From: Candidatus Poseidoniaceae archaeon
Lineage (GTDB): Archaea; Thermoplasmatota; Poseidoniia; Poseidoniales; Poseidoniaceae
Reading direction: 5' to 3'
NCBI GenBank assembly: GCA_013330285.1
Contig: DUIP01000234.1
Location: forward strand, 1-8,381
Length of the DNA stretch: 8,381 bases
The position numbers and the translations under genes were made by a program. Under the pieces are notes generated by a model. That model saw only the letters and a list, made by a program, of their open reading frames with translations. It made no database searches and was not told the DNA's origin. The number at the start of each line of letters is the position of its first letter. Within the stretch, counting starts at the first letter, position 1. Of the stretch, positions 5,670-8,381 are shown in pieces.

Positions 5670-7645
5670 TCTTCCTCGTTCGAGCCTTGCTTGGTTCGAA
5701 TCGTGGTGAGGGCGATGTCGAGTTCTGGCAAGTTGATTTTCCCGTCGCCGTCAAGATCGACCGCCTCAACCAAAGCGCCCATTTCCCAAGGTGGGAGGTT
5801 TGCAATGTCTGCATTCTTGAGGGCCATTTGGAACTCATAAGCATCAACTGTTCCGGAATCGTCAAGGTCGATGGATTGGAAGAATTGGAAGATGGATTGT
5901 CCTGATGATGCAAGATAATCGGCCAACATGACCAATTCTTCAGGTGTCTCTTTTCCGTCGTCAGGGAATTCAGTCACTTCGTCGTTGTGAAGGTGGGCGC
6001 CTACCGCGATGATGGTCGCCCCAGAGTCATCTTCAGCATGACCTATGTTGAGTTGAGTATCAACACCAACACCACGACCGATGAGGGTTCGGATTGTTGT
6101 CGTACCTTCGACTAAAGTATAGGCGTTGATGTCGCTTACAGCGCCAGCCGCAACAGCATCTGGATTGCCACGGGTGCCGGTGCGAATCATGACTTGGGTT
6201 GCCATGATTGCTGCAAGAGCACAAAGGTAGAACATTGCAGATGAGACAAGTAAGAATCCACCAGTCGAGGCTACGGCGTCTTCAACGCCCGAGTTGGACA
6301 CAGCTTGTGTTGTAAAGTCGCCCATGAGTCGAACGATGGTCGAAGTAAGGCCACCGATGATGGTGAACCAAACTGCGAGTTGGGCGTTTGAGGCACTTGC
6401 GAGTTGCTTACCTGCTGCCAATGGGTAGGCCGTGAATATGCTGGCGAGCATCATGAGGCCACCAACGGTGTACATGAAGCCCTGATCAACTGTTGTTGAC
6501 ATGGTTCCAAGATGGCCAAGACCGACAAAGACATCCATGCTGGTAAAGTACCCTCCAACGGTGTACAGAGGGAGCAAAAGCATAGCACCAGTTGCTGCAA
6601 ATGCACCTGGACTCTTGACGACGGCGGCGGCATTGGCCTTTGCGGTAATCAGTAAATTGATTGAACCTGCAAAGAGTGGGAGCATGCCTAGAGTGAGCAA
6701 AATGGCGCCCACGTTTTGTAGGAGTTCCGCACTGGTTGCTGCAGTCATGAAGAACGGCGGCACCGTCACGAAGAGCAAGGTCAAGTTGACCTTCAGCATG
6801 CTTTCCGACCAAACCGGTGTGCCTGTGGTGTATGGGATGATATGGTAGGCCAATCCGAAAATCAAGGCGAGTGGGACCCAGCCAGTGAGGACATGTTCGG
6901 CCATCCACACCGTTTGAGTCGAGTCGCCCAACTCTCCAACGAAAGCCATCAATCCAGCCACAATCTTGGCCACCAAGGCTAGAGTGAGGAACCAAGTGGT
7001 CGGTGTGATGGTATCTGAGGCTCGATTTGCGACGGTAATCAGCACGTTGATGAGGATCGCAGCATGGAGCAACGAACCAACAATGAGCGAGGAAACATCA
7101 GTGATGGTCTCAATCAGTGCAGCCTCATTGTCAAGGGTCACGAAGGAAAGAAGCGCCGGAAGCACAAGGTATGCTGCTGTGGATGCTGTGAGCAAAAGAG
7201 CGACCATGGATGCACTCTTCTCACTGGCAAGTCGTCCTTTCGCAGTGCGGGAAACAGCAACCAATGCACCACCGATCAACATGTAGTTGAGTGCAGTGTG
7301 GAAGAACACATTGGTGTAGTCGGTGAGCATTGAACCGTCATCATAGGACCAGCCAATGCTTGACAAGGAATTCAAAGCATTGGCATCATAACTGTGCCAC
7401 AAACCGAGGAAACCTGCAATCGAGGCAAGGATGAACCAACACATTCCGAATCGCATCCAAGTTTTACTTCCGCTGCCTGCTTCATCGCTAAACAGATCGA
7501 TGATGCCGGCTGGAGCCTTGTTGAGCAGGAACATACCGATTTGCTGTAGGGGGGCGCTCATGCCTCCGATTCCCTTGACAAGGTAGTTGGCAGTGAGTAA
7601 GAGTGTGGCCAGTAAAAGGCCAGACATAATGAAGACTATTTCCAT
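5666..7645 (-). CDS. cbb3-oxidase subunit I (CcoN)-like membrane protein with C-terminal EF-hand pair
   Basis: A 659-residue protein with about 13 hydrophobic helices up to residue 484, then a soluble tail of about 173 residues. The membrane part resembles CcoN of cbb3-type haem-copper oxidases. H116 sits in HTALNYMLIGG, matching the helix II low-spin haem ligand. H251 sits in EHVLTGW, with YHIIPYTTGTPVWS following at the right spacing, matching the first CuB ligand. Departures are clear: the CuB His-His pair after the Pro reads F298-F299, and the helix X HxH is not found, only a single H378 in GLGHLG. A normal oxygen-reducing centre is thus unlikely; one low-spin haem could remain. The tail carries two canonical EF-hand loops, at 593-604 and 630-641, with Asp at position 1 and Glu at position 12. 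The ATG follows a near-perfect ribosome site. It lies 12 bases after a two-helix small protein. Function is unknown: electron transfer or sensing are guesses. Confidence 0.75.
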   Translation of the reverse strand: MEIVFIMSGLLLATLLLTANYLVKGIGGMSAPLQQIGMFLLNKAPAGIIDLFSDEAGSGSKTWMRFGMCWFILASIAGFLGLWHSYDANALNSLSSIGWSYDDGSMLTDYTNVFFHTALNYMLIGGALVAVSRTAKGRLASEKSASMVALLLTASTAAYLVLPALLSFVTLDNEAALIETITDVSSLIVGSLLHAAILINVLITVANRASDTITPTTWFLTLALVAKIVAGLMAFVGELGDSTQTVWMAEHVLTGWVPLALIFGLAYHIIPYTTGTPVWSESMLKVNLTLLFVTVPPFFMTAATSAELLQNVGAILLTLGMLPLFAGSINLLITAKANAAAVVKSPGAFAATGAMLLLPLYTVGGYFTSMDVFVGLGHLGTMSTTVDQGFMYTVGGLMMLASIFTAYPLAAGKQLASASNAQLAVWFTIIGGLTSTIVRLMGDFTTQAVSNSGVEDAVASTGGFLLVSSAMFYLCALAAIMATQVMIRTGTRGNPDAVAAGAVSDINAYTLVEGTTTIRTLIGRGVGVDTQLNIGHAEDDSGATIIAVGAHLHNDEVTEFPDDGKETPEELVMLADYLASSGQSIFQFFQSIDLDDSGTVDAYEFQMALKNADIANLPPWEMGALVEAVDLDGDGKINLPELDIALTTIRTKQGSNEEE

Positions 7646-7651
7646 ACATCA

Positions 7652-7658
7652 CACCTCC
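7652..7658 (-). promoter_or_regulatory. Strong Shine-Dalgarno site of the CcoN-like gene
   Basis: On the minus strand this reads GGAGGTG, a full match to the 3' end of 16S rRNA, 6 bases before the ATG at 7645. It begins in the last base of the upstream TAG stop, so the two genes are tightly packed and probably co-translated. It settles the start of the long gene. Confidence 0.85.
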
Positions 7659-7930
7659 TAATCGACGATAACCTCTGTCAAGAGTGAGGCCACAATCGCA
7701 CCCAAGCCAATGAGGAGTCCGATAAGGTAGTACCAGATTCCACTTCCACCAAGGTTGCCAATCAGAGGAACAAGTTCACCGAGCAAGGGTATGTTGTCCC
7801 AGCCAAAGACATTGGAAAACAAGGCTAGCATTCCGATTACGCCAACTGAGAAGAGAGTCAATAGAATCCTGCTGGAGGCCGGTTCACCGGTTCCAACGGT
7901 TACATCAGGAAGACTGGTTGTGTTTGTCAT
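7658..7930 (-). CDS. Small two-helix membrane protein upstream of the CcoN-like gene
   Basis: A 90-residue protein with no recognised family. A polar Thr/Gly-rich start (1-20) leads to a helix at about 22-38, then a loop with WDNIPLLGELVPLIGN, then a second helix at about 66-84 with Gly every three to four residues (LIGLLIGLGAIVAS), and an acidic end. The start chosen is the ATG at 7930 with GGGTGA at 7936-7941, five bases away. The same frame stays open to 8281, but most of that extension overlaps another gene and reads as non-membrane, basic filler. A GTG about 75 bases further up would add a short hydrophobic stretch and cannot be fully excluded. It ends 13 bases before the ATG of the CcoN-like gene, so the two are very probably co-transcribed. 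A role as a small subunit of the same membrane complex is inferred from position and size only. Confidence 0.72.
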   Translation of the reverse strand: MTNTTSLPDVTVGTGEPASSRILLTLFSVGVIGMLALFSNVFGWDNIPLLGELVPLIGNLGGSGIWYYLIGLLIGLGAIVASLLTEVIVD

Positions 7931-7935
7931 GTGAT

Positions 7936-7941
7936 TCACCC
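7936..7941 (-). promoter_or_regulatory. Ribosome binding site deciding the start of the 90-residue membrane protein
   Basis: The minus strand reads GGGTGA, then five bases, then ATG at 7930. This supports the short form of the gene over the longer open frame reaching 8281. Confidence 0.5.
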
Positions 7942-7945
7942 GAAC

Positions 7946-7963
7946 ATGACCCCATAGGGTCAT
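7946..7963. repeat. Perfect inverted repeat in the gap before the 90-residue membrane protein
   Basis: ATGACCC and GGGTCAT form 7-base arms around a four-base CATA loop. It lies in the 106-base gap between the stop at 8037 and the ATG at 7930, 16 to 33 bases before that ATG. It could be an operator half-site pair, a leader hairpin, or chance; no T-run follows, so a simple terminator is not supported. I see nothing else clear in this gap, and no convincing TATA/BRE pair. Confidence 0.4.
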
Positions 7964-8036
7964 TCCGCCCACTGGTACAGCGGTCATAAAGATTGACACC
8001 CATCTTACAGGGAATGGACGGATTGCTGGAAGCCAA

Positions 8037-8381
8037 TCACGGGGCACGAAGGGCGTCCAAAACATTGCCCCTGCGCGTCTTTGAGATGCCGAGTGGAGTC
8101 GGGAGAGCGTGTTCGAGTGAGATCTCCTCAGCCCATGCTTTTTCACATTCACAGGAGAGCCCATCGAACTCCTCGAGCTCGCCTGAAACAGCATATCGTT
8201 CAATCGCTGCAACAACTTCAGCGTCGCATGAACCACAATTGTGGGCGCCCCGAACTCGGCCTCCCGCAGTTGGATGGACAATAAGTCGGCTCACTTGGCC
8301 TTCCCCGCCATTCCCTGTATTCTTTGGATGAATCGTTGGATGGGCACGGCGAATCATTTCAACCAACGACCACAACCAGGG
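8037..8381 (-). CDS. C-terminal part of an unrecognised Cys-containing soluble protein (5' partial)
   Basis: The frame runs from the right edge of the window to the TGA at 8037-8039 without a stop; the TTG at 8375 is internal, so the true start lies outside. The visible 114 residues are soluble, with a basic His-containing first part (MIRRAHPTIHPKN) and an acidic middle. Two Cys pairs stand out: CGSCD (codons at about 8223-8237) and, about 27 residues later, CEC (about 8144-8152). Four such Cys could hold zinc or an iron-sulfur cluster. CGSCD resembles a c-type haem site (CxxCH) with the final His replaced. Codon choice and the acidic, Ala/Glu-rich composition look like real coding, and competing frames on either strand do not. 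It is 106 bases upstream of the two-helix protein, so membership of the same operon is possible but not shown. I do not recognise the family. Confidence 0.6.
   Translation of the reverse strand, partial: PWLWSLVEMIRRAHPTIHPKNTGNGGEGQVSRLIVHPTAGGRVRGAHNCGSCDAEVVAAIERYAVSGELEEFDGLSCECEKAWAEEISLEHALPTPLGISKTRRGNVLDALRAP

Noticed and set aside
6486..6995. Minus-strand open frame of 169 codons inside the CcoN-like gene
   Set aside because: It lies fully within the long membrane protein frame and reads as an off-frame shadow rich in Arg, His and Cys.
5666..7645. Functional cbb3-type terminal oxidase subunit
   Set aside because: The CuB His-His pair is Phe-Phe and the helix X HxH is missing, so normal oxygen reduction is not supported.
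8223..8237. c-type haem-binding site in the partial Cys protein
   Set aside because: The motif is CGSCD, lacking the His needed for haem attachment.
7931..8281. Long form of the 90-residue membrane protein, extending its frame up to 8281
   Set aside because: The extension overlaps the partial Cys gene, is basic and Ser/Arg-rich like an off-frame reading, and the ATG at 7930 has its own ribosome site.
7993..8331. Plus-strand open frame of 112 codons opposite the partial Cys gene
   Set aside because: Its Ser/Pro/Ala-rich composition is typical of the reverse of a real gene; the minus-strand frame has better codon choice and paired Cys motifs.
1..8381. CRISPR arrays, tRNA or rRNA genes, insertion sequences
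   Set aside because: No regularly spaced repeats, cloverleaf-like sequences, transposase motifs or terminal repeats were seen on reading both strands.

Overview
The window looks like a piece of an archaeal chromosome, most likely a marine Thermoplasmatota / Marine Group II (Poseidoniales)-type lineage. The best evidence is the YchF-family GTPase at 4359-5669, which has the archaeal form of that family: a Cys cluster between G1 and G3, an NKxD box and a TGS tail. Other support comes from a fibronectin-III surface protein with a C-terminal membrane anchor, strong Shine-Dalgarno sites, and tightly packed genes. The taxonomic call is an inference from gene content; no rRNA or tRNA is present.

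Left half, plus strand (1-4358). Four genes run in the same direction with gaps of 9 to 37 bases. The first is the C-terminal part of a membrane-anchored FN3 surface protein, cut by the left edge. Next come a class IV aminotransferase-like protein (PabC type) and a PabB-PabA fusion (aminodeoxychorismate synthase). The last is a small protein with a zinc-ribbon-like N-terminus and two membrane helices. The middle two genes make a compact p-aminobenzoate module: chorismate plus glutamine gives 4-amino-4-deoxychorismate (PabB-PabA), then p-aminobenzoate (PabC), which feeds folate or another pterin C1 carrier.

Right half, minus strand (8381-4359, read right to left). The C-terminal part of an unrecognised Cys-containing protein is cut by the right edge. 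It is followed by a 90-residue protein with two membrane helices, then a 659-residue protein resembling subunit I (CcoN) of cbb3-type oxidases with an EF-hand pair at its C-terminus, then the YchF-type GTPase. The last three are tightly spaced (12-base gap, then a GTGA overlap) and look like one operon. The two gene blocks meet tail to tail at 4358/4359 with no bases between the stop codons.

The most interesting item is the CcoN-like protein. By motif comparison from memory it keeps the helix II haem histidine and the first CuB histidine. The His-His pair of the CuB site reads Phe-Phe (298-299), and the HxH of helix X is not intact. It therefore looks like an oxidase-fold protein without a normal oxygen-reducing centre, with a calcium-binding tail added. 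The other notable item is the PabB-before-PabA fusion order, which is the order of TrpE-TrpG and PhzE rather than of the known PabA-PabB fusions.
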